Source of the DNA: Flavobacterium sp. CECT 9288
GTDB taxonomy: Bacteria > Bacteroidota > Bacteroidia > Flavobacteriales > Flavobacteriaceae
Assembly (NCBI RefSeq): GCF_918731615.1
Contig: NZ_OU957226.1
Span: forward strand, 372,001 to 436,000
Reading direction: 5' to 3'
DNA: 64,000 nucleotides
This document shows, one piece after another, positions 8,867-16,753 of the stretch; the first letter of the stretch is position 1; each line of letters starts with the position of its first letter. The notes beneath the pieces were generated by a model. It saw nothing but the letters and a program-made list of their open reading frames with translations. It was not told where the DNA came from and searched no databases. Made by a program: the position numbers and the translations under genes.

Positions 8867-9489
8867 ATGAAGGGAATAAAATTAAATTTCATTAATCATT
8901 CAAATGACATCAATAATAGTAGTATTGTTATATTTTCTAAAAATAGTGTATGGTTTTTGACGAGCTGGCTATTGCCTGGATAGTAATCGAAAATTGCGGT
9001 ATAGGAGAATATCATCCTTTAAATTATGATCTAAATGTGTATGTTTCGGCTGGAGATTCTTATGGGAATTATACCCCTGAGTTATTAGCCCAGTACGGAC
9101 AGCAATTTGAGATGATTAAGAACACTTCTGGGGATGTTTTGCAATTGAGTGGGCAACCTGCTATGAGTTCTACTGAAATAGAGATTGCTAATAATTTACC
9201 TACGGGTTCTATTAGCGGAAATGTATATCGTAGTGGTAGTTTATATGCTTCAACTCATAATATAGCGCCAAGTCAAAAAGCAGTGTTTTCATTTAAACCT
9301 ACTATTTGGATTGGTGTTGTTTCTCAAATAACCGAAGGTGAAGTAATAAATTCAGCCATTATGTCGCAAATAAACACTGAGATTAGTTTGTTAGGGATCT
9401 CTAGTGCCGATATTGTGATGACTGGCGGCGGTCCTGTTTCTTCTTCTACCCCATTTACATTTAGCTTGCAAAATGTTCAAATGGCTTAA
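8867..9489 (+). pseudogene. Conserved small protein gene broken by a one-base frameshift
   Basis: Two frames together encode one about 207-residue protein. The first (ATG at 8867) gives a start ending in SSIVIFSKNSVWF. The second, open from 8950, continues with FDELAIAWIVIENCG through to IGVVSQ and a C-terminus rich in GGG and S. I recall a widespread uncharacterised family of about 200 residues that reads VVIFQKN, then four residues, then FDELAVAW. Adding one T to the T5 run at 8954-8958 joins the frames with exactly that spacing. The gene is therefore either recently inactivated or carries a homopolymer sequencing error. An ATG at 8950 would give an open 179-residue frame, but it lacks the conserved N-terminus. 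Function unknown. Confidence 0.75.
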
Positions 9490-9565
9490 GGCTTAACTTT
9501 TTCAAAATATAGTCTAAAATATAATGAGATAATAATTGTTTAGTTTAAATTAAAAATTTGATTAG

Positions 9566-9599
9566 ACGGCTTCCAGTGGGTAGGAAGTCGTTTTTTTTT
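9566..9599 (+). terminator. Rho-independent terminator
   Basis: Stem ACGGCTTCC (9566-9574) pairs with GGAAGTCGT (9583-9591) with one G-U pair, followed by a run of nine T. It ends the frameshifted gene at 8867-9489. The remaining 230 bp up to 9833 show nothing else that I recognise. Confidence 0.9.
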
Positions 9600-9833
9600 G
9601 TTCCATACTTTAGTTTACTTCATGGTTGCGAGTTTGACGCTGAGGAATGTTCATTTGGGTTTAAAGGATGTATCTGACTGATAAAAAAGGGTATTTTTCC
9701 CCTAGTTATATTTATCAATAATTTTTACGTTTACATCTGAAAAACAAGTGTTTATACTCATGTCTGGCTTTTTAATAAAGATTAGATTTGGTAACTCTAT
9801 TTGGTGATTATTACAATTCTAAAAACTAAAAAC

Positions 9834-11355
9834 ATGAAAAAACTACTACTCACATTATTACTCTTATCAGGGGTAAGTAATTATTCTCAAACTAATCATG
9901 AGGATAAACAGACAAAAAAGGAAGAATTGGAGAAAGAACTAAAGACTGAATTAAATAAAAATCCACATGACTCAAAAAAAGTCGAAGAACTAATACAGAA
10001 AATAGCAGTAATAAATAAAAAGAGCAATGTTCTAACTGTTATTAATGATTTTGAAACACAAGCTTATACTTCAAATCAATTAAAACCCAAACACAAACAA
10101 CCAATTGTATTCAAAATAGATAACATCAATAAAATTGCCAACAAAGTGGAAATCACTTCAAATGTTGTAAAAATAAACCATGATTTTTTAAATGGTGATG
10201 AAAATAAAGTAGCCAATAAGGTTAAAAAGGATAATGATGATGAAAATAGAAAAAATAGTATCAGCCCTGACATCAGTATAAAAGAATTAAAGCAATTAAG
10301 TATAGAAATAGCAGGCCTTGAAAATAAAATTCAATTGAATTCAAATCTTTTAGATCAAAAACAAAAAATATTAAATGACTATCAAATAAAGAAAGCCGAC
10401 GAACAGAGAAAAGGAGAACTTGCTGATAGTCAAACAACCGCTAACTATTTCAGCACTATTACAACTATTGGAAATGAAATACTCACATTAAAAAATAACT
10501 TTCTCGAAGAACAATCTACCCTTGTAAATAAAAAAAATGAGCTAATAAAGCTAAGTGATGATCTAGGGAAATTTACAATTAAAACCAACTCTTTACTGGC
10601 AAAATATAACTGTGTTTACGGAAAAATTAAAGATATTAATAAAATAAATAATTCAGATGGAAGTTATGCGAAATTAGTAAAGACACAAATTGAGACATTA
10701 AAAAGAGATATTGAAGTGCTTTATCTATTGGTAGATATAACTGGATTGAGAAAAAAACTAAACAATGTTGAAATTATCAATAATATTTTATCAAAAAAAA
10801 AGAGCCTTTACTGTGGTATCAAATCCAGTACAACTATACAAAGATTACATAGAGTTTAAAGTAAAAATAAAGCAAAATAACGAACTAGGAAGCTCTGTTA
10901 TAAAAGAAAATGATAAAGATTATACTTATATGGAATATGTAAGACAAGGCATAGATAGGGTGTAAGTTTTGGTCCCGTGTTTGATTTTGGTATAAAAATC
11001 AAGAATACGAAATATAAAAGGTTAAAGATTCTACATTTCAAATAGTTGGAAATAGCGCCTCTAAATATAAGCCAACAATTGCAGCAATGCTTCACACAAG
11101 TTTTAGAAGTAGTATTATGTTTACCTTTGGTTTTTCGTTAGGCGTTTCTAAAACTAATCCTTTTGAGGTTTTTATATTTGTGAAAGTGTAGAAATAGGAG
11201 GGTGATAAATAGGATAAAATTTGGATAAAATGTTGGATTTGTTGAAAACCCAAATTAATGAATGGCAAAGGATGAATAACCAAAATCCTGACGAAACTCG
11301 TTTCAAACCTAAAGAAGCAATTCCTGTAGGCTATAACGAAAAAAAAAGGTATTAA
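9834..11355 (+). pseudogene. Degraded exported coiled-coil/outer-membrane protein gene
   Basis: The first frame (ATG at 9834, stop at 10859) has a signal peptide ending near SNYSQ and a long K/E/N-rich coiled-coil region. It leaves frame in an A9 run (10793-10801); with one A fewer it continues as KKRAFTVVSNPVQLYKDYIE up to 10964. At about 10960 a GT duplication breaks the frame again, after which another frame gives VSFGPVFDFGIKIKN. A third break leads to VKDSTFQIVGNSASKYKP, AAMLHTSFR and FTFGFSLGVSK, which look like beta-barrel strands. A last piece (11229-11355) ends in AIPVGYNEKKRY and a stop. The order signal peptide, coiled coil, barrel strands suggests a former outer-membrane protein. 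Several independent lesions make a single sequencing error unlikely. Confidence 0.7.
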
Positions 11356-11388
11356 GATATTTTATAAAAAAGCTCTTGATTTTTGTGC

Positions 11389-11419
11389 AAAAAAAAACTT
11401 CTCAATTTCTTGAGAAGTT
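11389..11419 (-). terminator. Terminator of tRNA-Val
   Basis: Inverted repeat AACTTCTCAA (11396-11405) / TTGAGAAGTT (11410-11419) with a 4-base loop. On the minus strand it is followed by a run of T (the A-run at 11389-11397) directly downstream of the tRNA 3' end. Confidence 0.88.
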
Positions 11420-11422
11420 TTG

Positions 11423-11497
11423 TGGGCGATGAGGGGTTCGAACCCCCGACCCCCTCGGTGTAAACGAGGTGCTCTGAACCAGCTGAGCTAATCGCCC
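11423..11497 (-). tRNA. tRNA-Val (anticodon TAC)
   Basis: On the minus strand a full cloverleaf folds: acceptor GGGCGAT with ATCGCCC plus discriminator A, D-arm stem GCTC/GAGC, anticodon stem CCTCG/CGAGG around loop TTTACAC, and a T-arm with loop TTCGAAC. The anticodon TAC reads valine codons. CCA is not encoded. The gene has its own promoter and terminator and stands alone between a decayed gene and folC. Confidence 0.96.
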
Positions 11498-11536
11498 TAG
11501 TGCAATTCGATAATTTTCATTTCCTTATTGCGAGTG

Positions 11537-11566
11537 CAAATATAAGACTGTTTTTTGGATATGCAA
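11537..11566 (-). promoter_or_regulatory. Promoter of tRNA-Val
   Basis: On the minus strand TTG (11566-11564), exactly 19 nt, then TATATTTG (11544-11537) match the Bacteroidota housekeeping promoter TTG-N19-TAnnTTTG. The predicted start is about 30 nt before the tRNA 5' end. Confidence 0.75.
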
Positions 11567-11583
11567 CTAAAAAACAAAAAAAA

Positions 11584-12804
11584 TTACAAAATTTCTGCAA
11601 CTACAAAGGTACTGCCACCAATGTAAATGAAGTCGGTCTCTACTGCATTTTGCAAGGAGTTTTGGTAAGCTTCTGAAAAAGAAATATATACTTCGCCTTG
11701 AAGTGCAAATAAAGCGGCTTTTTGTTGTAAGATTGAAGCGTCTAGTCCACGAGGAATATTGGGCTTACAAAAATAATATTTTGCATTTTTTGGAAACAAA
11801 GGCAAGATTTCTTCTAGATCTTTATCATTTACTACGCCTAAAACAAAGTGTAATGTGTTAAATTTCTCGTTTTGAATTTGCTTTAATACGATTTCAAGTC
11901 CGTTTTTATTATGAGCAGTATCGCAAATTACTTTTGGAGCTGTGTGTATTTGCTGCCACCTGCCTTGAAGTCCTGTGTTTTTTACCACGTGTAACAAACC
12001 AGCTTGCGTATTTTGAGGAGTAATTTCAAATTCAGTTTGCTTATTCAAAACCTCTATGGTTTGTAATACCGTCTTTTTATTGTGTATTTGATAATCACCA
12101 ATCAGGTCTGAAGGATAGCTTTCTGTAATTAAATCAGAGGCAAAATAAATTTCTGAATTGCCTTCTTTGGCTTTGGTCAAGAAAACGGGTTTTGTTTCAG
12201 AGGTGTATTCTCCAATAATCACGGGAATATTTGGCTTTATAATTCCTGCTTTCTCAAAAGCAATTGCTTCAAGTGTATTGCCTAAAAACTGGGTGTGATC
12301 CAGTCCTATATTGGTCACAACCGAAACTAATGGGGTGATAATATTGGTTGCATCTAGTCTTCCGCCCATTCCTACTTCAATAATAGCAATGTCAACTTTT
12401 GAAGTAGCAAAATAGTCAAATGCTAATCCTACTGTCATTTCGAAAAAACTCATGTCATTTGCTTCAAAAAAAATCTGATGCTCCGTTATGAAATCTTCAA
12501 CAAATTTTTCAGATATTTCGATTCCGTTTATTTTAATGCGTTCTCTAAAATCTTTTAAATGTGGCGAAGTGTACAAACCTACTTTATATCCAGCTTCTTG
12601 TAAAACCGATGCTAGCATGTGAGAGGTTGATCCTTTGCCATTGGTTCCTGCCACATGTATGCATTTTAACTGCTTCTCTGGATGATTAAGGTGTGCAGCA
12701 AGTCTATGAGCATTAGTTAAATCTTTCTTGTAAGCTTGTGCTCCCTGAAGTTGGTACATTGGGAGTTGATTAAACATCCAGTTTATAGTGTCTTGATAAT
12801 TCAT
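11584..12804 (-). CDS. folC: Bifunctional folylpolyglutamate / dihydrofolate synthase
   Basis: The 406-residue cytoplasmic enzyme adds glutamate to dihydropteroate or folates using ATP. The N-terminal Mur-ligase-type P-loop GTNGKGST (residues 53-60), the segment YTSPHLKDFRERIKING and the block IIEVGMGGRLDATN are diagnostic of FolC. C-terminal VICDTAHNKNGL is also typical. Length fits the family. It diverges from exbB. In many flavobacteria I recall folC lying next to exbBD-tonB, so its position is expected even though the orientations differ here. Confidence 0.95.
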   Translation of the reverse strand: MNYQDTINWMFNQLPMYQLQGAQAYKKDLTNAHRLAAHLNHPEKQLKCIHVAGTNGKGSTSHMLASVLQEAGYKVGLYTSPHLKDFRERIKINGIEISEKFVEDFITEHQIFFEANDMSFFEMTVGLAFDYFATSKVDIAIIEVGMGGRLDATNIITPLVSVVTNIGLDHTQFLGNTLEAIAFEKAGIIKPNIPVIIGEYTSETKPVFLTKAKEGNSEIYFASDLITESYPSDLIGDYQIHNKKTVLQTIEVLNKQTEFEITPQNTQAGLLHVVKNTGLQGRWQQIHTAPKVICDTAHNKNGLEIVLKQIQNEKFNTLHFVLGVVNDKDLEEILPLFPKNAKYYFCKPNIPRGLDASILQQKAALFALQGEVYISFSEAYQNSLQNAVETDFIYIGGSTFVVAEIL

Positions 12805-12871
12805 TTTGATGGTAAATAGGAATTGTTTAAAATATTTTTCAATTTTTTTAGTTTAATATTACATCGAAAAG

Positions 12872-12879
12872 TATCTTTA
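12872..12879 (+). promoter_or_regulatory. Possible -7 box of exbB
   Basis: TATCTTTA (one mismatch to TAnnTTTG) lies 53 bp before the exbB ATG in the folC-exbB divergent region. No good -33 TTG is seen. Confidence 0.35.
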
Positions 12880-12932
12880 TTGCAAAATTGAAATAAATTT
12901 TAGAATTAATGATTAAAATACAATAATATTAT

Positions 12933-13628
12933 ATGTTTAGTTTTATACAATTACAAGCGGACACCCTTACTAATGCTGCATCAAATGTAGTTATTGAAAA
13001 AATTGCTCCTAATACTGAGGTTTCTACTTTAGGATTTTTATTAAAAGGAGGAATATGGCTAATTCCTATTGGGATTTTATTGTTCTATACCTTTTATCTC
13101 ATTGTAGAACGCTATTTATACATCAGTAAAGCTTCAAAGGTAGATAGCTTGTTGCTTCGTGATGTAAGGGATCATTTAAATTCGGGCAATTTAGACTTGG
13201 CTAGATCTATTGCTGAGCGCAACAGTACCGCATCAGGAAATATAATTAAAGAAGGTATTCTTGTTATTGGTAGGCCAATTAGTGAAATCGAATCGAATAT
13301 GGACCGTGCTGCCGACATTGAAATTGGTGAAATGGAAAAGCACTTGGGCCATTTGGGACTTATTGCGGGTATCGCGCCTACCTTAGGTTTTATTGGGACA
13401 ATTTCTGGAGTTATTAAAATTTTCTACAGCATATCAGTAACTGAGAATATTAGTATCGGGAACATTTCTGGTGGATTGTACGAAAAAATGATTAGTAGTG
13501 GAGCGGGTTTAATAGTAGGGATTGTTGCCTACAGTGGATACCACTTGTTGAACGGAAAAATTGATAATTTTGCATTAAAAATCCAAAAACAAGTTCTTGA
13601 GTTTGTAAATATTATTCAAAGATCATAA
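12933..13628 (+). CDS. exbB: MotA/TolQ/ExbB proton-channel protein
   Basis: The 231-residue inner-membrane protein has three membrane segments (about 39-62, 140-166, 186-207). The conserved core GIAPTLGFIGTISGVIKIF spans TM2 and a GLYEKMISSGAGLIVGI stretch starts TM3. These are hallmarks of ExbB/TolQ subunits, which form a proton-driven pentamer powering TonB. exbD starts one base after its stop. The convergent tonB-like gene lies beyond an insertion sequence. Together they energise TonB-dependent outer-membrane receptors. Confidence 0.93.
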   Translation: MFSFIQLQADTLTNAASNVVIEKIAPNTEVSTLGFLLKGGIWLIPIGILLFYTFYLIVERYLYISKASKVDSLLLRDVRDHLNSGNLDLARSIAERNSTASGNIIKEGILVIGRPISEIESNMDRAADIEIGEMEKHLGHLGLIAGIAPTLGFIGTISGVIKIFYSISVTENISIGNISGGLYEKMISSGAGLIVGIVAYSGYHLLNGKIDNFALKIQKQVLEFVNIIQRS

Positions 13629-13629
13629 C

Positions 13630-14025
13630 ATGTCTATAAAAAGAAAAAGAAGGTTCCATGCTGAGGTCGCGACTTCTTCGTTAAGCGACATTATGTTTTT
13701 TTTACTGCTTTTTTTCTTGATTATTTCAACACTTGCTAATCCAAATGTAATCAAGATGACCTTGCCAAAGGCACAATCAAATGAAAAAACAAACAAGCAA
13801 TACATCAGTTTGTCAGTCACGGAGGATAAAAAATTCTATATTGACAAACAGCCAGTTTCATTTGAAGAACTCGAGACTACGCTAATGTCAAAAATGGGTT
13901 CAGCAAAAGACCAAACCGTTATTGTTAGGATTCCATTTAACTTACAAGTACAAGATTTAGTCGATGTCTTGCAAATAGGAGTGAGGAACAATCTAAAATT
14001 TGTGATTGCTACCAGTCCTAAATAA
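13630..14025 (+). CDS. exbD: ExbD/TolR biopolymer transport protein
   Basis: This 131-residue protein has a basic cytoplasmic N-terminus, one membrane segment (about 20-38) led by the conserved proton-carrying aspartate D20 in SLSDIMFFLL, and a periplasmic domain. The domain shows the ExbD pattern YISLSVTEDKKFYID followed by DLVDVLQIG and a C-terminal beta strand. It starts one base after exbB, so the pair is cotranslated. Its terminator has been split by the IS element 76 bp downstream. Confidence 0.93.
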   Translation: MSIKRKRRFHAEVATSSLSDIMFFLLLFFLIISTLANPNVIKMTLPKAQSNEKTNKQYISLSVTEDKKFYIDKQPVSFEELETTLMSKMGSAKDQTVIVRIPFNLQVQDLVDVLQIGVRNNLKFVIATSPK

Positions 14026-14096
14026 ATACTAGGGCACGTTTTTAAAAGTTGTTATTTTTGGGCGTGACCACAATAAATAAAAGGGGCTAATCAAAA

Positions 14097-14100
14097 TTAT
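14097..14100. repeat. Target-site duplication TTAT, left copy
   Basis: TTAT directly precedes the IS; the matching copy follows it at 15545-15548. A 4-bp duplication fits IS150-group IS3 elements. Confidence 0.75.
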
Positions 14101-14103
14101 TGA

Positions 14104-14124
14104 ACTGCCCCCAAAAAGTTAGAC
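14104..14124 (+). repeat. IS left inverted repeat
   Basis: ACTGCCCCCAAAAAG continuing to TTAGAC; matches the reverse complement of the right end at 17 of 21 positions. Confidence 0.85.
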
Positions 14125-14143
14125 GCTATTTGGGGGCATTTTT

Positions 14144-14677
14144 ATGGAAAGAAAAGTCAAGTACAATTATGAATTTAAACTTCGCTGTGTGGCAGAAGTT
14201 CTAAGAAAACATCGTTCGGTTTATTCGGTAGCCTATGAAAATGGTATATCAAGTTCTAATCTTGATCGCTGGATTAAGTTTTATATTGAATTTGGAAATG
14301 AGGGTCTTTTACCAAGACAGAAAAACAAAAACTATAGTATAAACTTTAAACTGAAAGTACTACGAGCTATTGAAAATAAGTCAATATCTTTGAGTAAAGC
14401 TTGTTTAACTTTTAATATTCCAAGAGAGTCAACTATAACAAGTTGGCAAAGAAAATACGAAATTGAAGGAGCAGCAGGTTTACAAGATAAACCTAAAGGC
14501 AGACCTGTAACTATGAATTTTAAGAGAAAGCAACGAAAAACAGATAAACCATTAACCAGAGAAGAAGAACTTCTAAAAGAACTTGAATATTTACGAGCAG
14601 AGAACGAAATTTTAAAAAAGTTCAATGCCTTAGTTCAAGCCGAACAAGCCAAGCAAAACAAAAGGCTCAAACCATAA
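14144..14677 (+). CDS. IS3-family transposase OrfA
   Basis: The 177-residue DNA-binding half of the transposase has two helix-turn-helix regions (about 8-50 and 66-110, around SVAYENGISSSNLDRW and SKACLTFNIPRESTITSW). A C-terminal leucine-zipper-like coiled coil (about 135-165) follows. The stop overlaps the orfB start as TAATG. An A6G slippery run at 14614-14620 allows a -1 shift into the orfB frame, which is open from there, so an OrfAB fusion transposase can be made as in IS150. Confidence 0.93.
   Translation: MERKVKYNYEFKLRCVAEVLRKHRSVYSVAYENGISSSNLDRWIKFYIEFGNEGLLPRQKNKNYSINFKLKVLRAIENKSISLSKACLTFNIPRESTITSWQRKYEIEGAAGLQDKPKGRPVTMNFKRKQRKTDKPLTREEELLKELEYLRAENEILKKFNALVQAEQAKQNKRLKP
14614..14620 (+). 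promoter_or_regulatory. Candidate -1 programmed frameshift site (AAAAAAG)
   Basis: The A6G heptamer lies in the orfA frame. The -1 frame from here to the orfB ATG at 14677 contains no stop codon, so slippage would give OrfAB. This mechanism is established for IS150-group elements; its use here is inferred. Confidence 0.6.
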
Positions 14678-15510
14678 TGGAATTAAGGCATAAATACGAT
14701 TTAGAGGTTCTACTCAATTGTATGAAAATGGTCAGAAGTAGTTATTATTACTATGAAAAAAGAAGTCAATTAGTTGACAAATACAAGGATATTAAAGAAT
14801 TGATTAAGCAGATTTACAATCACCATAAAGGCAGATTGGGTTATCGTCGTATTACTTTAGTAATCAGACAAAAGGGAATTATAATTAATCACAAAACAGT
14901 ATTACGATTGATGAAAAGTTTAGGATTGAAAAGTTTAATACGAGTTAAAAAATACAAATCCTACAAAGGCGAACAAGGAAAAATAACTCCAAATATTTTA
15001 CAACGCAATTTTAAAGCAGCAAATCCCTATGAAAAATGGGCAACTGATGTAACAGAGTTTAATGTTTCAGGCAACAAATTATATCTATCACCTATTATTG
15101 ATTTATATAATGGAGAAATAATAAGTTACGAATTATCTGAAAGACCTAATTTTAATCAAATAACCAACATGCTTAAAAAGTCTTTTAAACGAATACCTAA
15201 TAATACCAATCTAATACTGCACTCAGATCAGGGCTGGCAATATCAAATGAAACAATATCAAACACTATTGAAAGAAAAAGGATTAGTACAAAGTATGTCT
15301 AGAAAAGGAAACTGTTTGGATAATGCAATTATTGAAAACTTCTTTGGAATATTAAAATCAGAACTGTTTTATATTATGAAATTTAGAGACATAAACCACT
15401 TAAAAACTGAAATTATACAATATATCAAATATTACAATAATGAAAGAATAAAACTCAATTTAAAAGGAATGAGCCCGATACAATATCGAGCTCATTATTA
15501 TCAAAATTAA
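14677..15510 (+). CDS. IS3-family transposase OrfB, DDE integrase domain
   Basis: The 277-residue catalytic half has an N-terminal HTH_21-like segment (GRLGYRRITLVIRQKG) and an rve integrase core. The DDE residues are D124 (WATDVTEF), D184 (LHSDQGWQYQ) and E220 (DNAIIENFFG); the 35-residue D-to-E spacing is the D(35)E signature. No truncation is seen. Translation is by TAATG coupling or as part of a frameshifted OrfAB product. Confidence 0.95.
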   Translation: MELRHKYDLEVLLNCMKMVRSSYYYYEKRSQLVDKYKDIKELIKQIYNHHKGRLGYRRITLVIRQKGIIINHKTVLRLMKSLGLKSLIRVKKYKSYKGEQGKITPNILQRNFKAANPYEKWATDVTEFNVSGNKLYLSPIIDLYNGEIISYELSERPNFNQITNMLKKSFKRIPNNTNLILHSDQGWQYQMKQYQTLLKEKGLVQSMSRKGNCLDNAIIENFFGILKSELFYIMKFRDINHLKTEIIQYIKYYNNERIKLNLKGMSPIQYRAHYYQN

Positions 15511-15520
15511 TTATAAATTT

Positions 15521-15541
15521 GTCTAAACTTTGGGGTGCAGT
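15521..15541 (-). repeat. IS right inverted repeat
   Basis: Pairs with the left repeat at 14104-14124; on this strand it ends GGGGTGCAGT. Confidence 0.85.
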
Positions 15542-15544
15542 ATA

Positions 15545-15548
15545 TTAT
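15545..15548. repeat. Target-site duplication TTAT, right copy
   Basis: Second TTAT copy, directly after the IS right end. Confidence 0.75.
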
Positions 15549-15678
15549 AGTGATTGGCCCCTTTTTTTATTCTGGTCGGGCTATTCGCAGTACTTCGGTA
15601 CTTGCTGCTATCCCTCACGCGGCCTCACGTATATTTGAATCCTATTTTTATAATGGAATTTTGGTATAAACTAACCTA

Positions 15679-16578
15679 CTAATTCAAATTGAAATTATAA
15701 ACAATCTTACCTACTTGTTTCTCAGGAGCGTCACTGCTTGCGTCCCATTTGGTGTTCATGGCAGCAATTCTAGCTTGATCTAGCAGGCATTTTGCCGTAT
15801 TTGTAGTTCCTTTTACGCCTGCAATGGCGCTCATTGTTCTACCGTTGCGGTCAACGGCTACTTCTACTACTACTTTGCCTTGTTCGTTGCACGTATATTT
15901 AGGAGCAGGCTTAGCAACCGCTTTTCTGTTTCCTAGGGAATAGCCAACACCACCACCAGAACCACTTCCAGATCCGCCTCCACTTCCAGAACCATAACCA
16001 CTCCCAGTTCCTATGCCAGTTCCAGTTCCGTTTCCTCCGCCTGTTCCACCACCAGAACCTCCAGAGCCATAATATTCACCAGAGTTTAAGCTTCCGTTTG
16101 CTTTTCCTTTGTTTTCAGCTGTTTTGTCATCACCATCGCCACCTTTGTTGGATCCTTTAAGAATACTAGATAATGCATCATTTGTAGTATTCGAAACTTT
16201 GGGTTTTGCTATTACGGGTTTTGTTTCTTCTTTTACTACAACTGTGGGTTTCTTTGTTTTCTCTTTGGTAGGAATAACAACACTTTCGTCAGTACTATTT
16301 TCTTGTGACAATATTGCTTCGTCAGGTGTAGTATTTACTGGAGTTTGCTTAGATTGGTTGTTTACCTCTAGTACTTCACTTTGATAATCAGCTCCAGACC
16401 CAAGATCACTATCTCCAAAATTGACTGTAACTCCGCCACCGCCACCACCGCCAGCAAGTTCATCTGCATTTGCAGGAGGCCAAAATCGGATAAAAAATAA
16501 AATCAACAACATTGTCGCATACAAAAGAGTAGTGATGATTAAAGATTTCTTTTGATTAGATGAAATGGTGGAACTCAT
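15679..16578 (-). CDS. Energy transducer TonB-like protein with Gly-rich linker
   Basis: This 299-residue protein has a short cytoplasmic N-terminus, one membrane anchor (about 13-32), and a long periplasmic linker. The linker is first T/E/K/P-rich, then a Gly/Ser repeat (about 165-215). The C-terminal domain resembles TonB (EVAVDRNGRTMSAIAGVKG and a closing VGKIVYNFNLN). It converges with exbB-exbD, its likely motor. The Gly-rich linker replaces the usual Pro-rich TonB spacer, a form that I recall from flavobacterial tonB genes next to exbBD. Its own -7 box lies at 16657-16664. Confidence 0.85.
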   Translation of the reverse strand: MSSTISSNQKKSLIITTLLYATMLLILFFIRFWPPANADELAGGGGGGGVTVNFGDSDLGSGADYQSEVLEVNNQSKQTPVNTTPDEAILSQENSTDESVVIPTKEKTKKPTVVVKEETKPVIAKPKVSNTTNDALSSILKGSNKGGDGDDKTAENKGKANGSLNSGEYYGSGGSGGGTGGGNGTGTGIGTGSGYGSGSGGGSGSGSGGGVGYSLGNRKAVAKPAPKYTCNEQGKVVVEVAVDRNGRTMSAIAGVKGTTNTAKCLLDQARIAAMNTKWDASSDAPEKQVGKIVYNFNLN

Positions 16579-16656
16579 TTTTGTTTTGTTTGTAAAAGTG
16601 TAAAATTAAAAACGTTGAAAAGTACTAAAAATTGTCAAGAGTAAAAAGCGAGTGTG

Positions 16657-16664
16657 CAAATATA
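16657..16664 (-). promoter_or_regulatory. -7 box of the tonB-like gene
   Basis: TATATTTG on the minus strand, 79 bp before the start codon and just after the preceding gene's terminator. No clear -33. Confidence 0.5.
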
Positions 16665-16685
16665 AATTGGAGGTTTTTAAAAGTA

Positions 16686-16726
16686 AAATGGGAATTAGTA
16701 GCTTTTATGACTACTAATTCCCATTT
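16686..16726 (-). terminator. Terminator of the Glu/Leu dehydrogenase gene
   Basis: Perfect 16-bp inverted repeat AAATGGGAATTAGTAG (16686-16701) / CTACTAATTCCCATTT (16711-16726) with a 9-base loop, 28 bp after the dehydrogenase stop. The downstream minus strand is T-rich (TACTTTTAAAAA). Confidence 0.8.
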
Positions 16727-16753
16727 GTATAAGTGTAATTATGATAGCTTGTA

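Larger units (their letters stand above)
14101..15544 (+). mobile_element. IS3-family insertion sequence, IS150 group (1444 bp)
   Basis: The ends TGAACTGC and GCAGTATA carry imperfect inverted repeats (14104-14124 against 15521-15541, 17 of 21 matching) resembling the TGTACTGC end of IS150. The element is flanked by a TTAT duplication and carries overlapping orfA and orfB. Both frames and the DDE triad are intact, so it looks potentially active. It sits in the terminator loop between exbD and tonB and interrupts no coding sequence. Confidence 0.92.
14081..15568. terminator. Bidirectional exbD/tonB terminator split by the IS in its loop
   Basis: The left arm GGGGCTAATCA (14083-14093) and the right arm TGATTGGCCCC (15551-15561, then T7) pair with one G-U. 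Removing the IS and one TTAT copy restores a single hairpin with a 9-base loop, flanked by A-rich and T-rich sequence. It would serve the convergent exbD and tonB genes. The IS now separates the arms by about 1.46 kb. Confidence 0.8.
14060..15623. repeat. Dispersed flavobacterial intergenic repeat, family B, split by the IS
   Basis: The left part GGGCGTGACCA (14060-14070) and the right part TGGTCGGGCTATTCGC with TGCTATCCCTCACGC (15573-15620) form one element around the exbD/tonB terminator once the IS is removed. ACCA and TGGT can pair at its core. A related copy lies at 42574-42662, sharing GGTCGGGCT and a GCwATCCCTmACGC end. I recall this pattern as frequent in Flavobacterium genomes. Confidence 0.6.

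Noticed and set aside
8950..9489. Free-standing 179-residue gene starting at ATG 8950
   Set aside because: The conserved N-terminus lies in another frame upstream, joined by a one-base change in the T5 run; the ATG is an accident of the shift.
10765..10965. Separate 66-residue gene
   Set aside because: It continues the protein of 9834-10859 after a homopolymer shift in the A9 run.
15950..16090. Tandem DNA repeat in the tonB-like gene
   Set aside because: It encodes the Gly/Ser-rich linker; the triplet-like DNA pattern follows from the amino-acid composition and is not a separate element.
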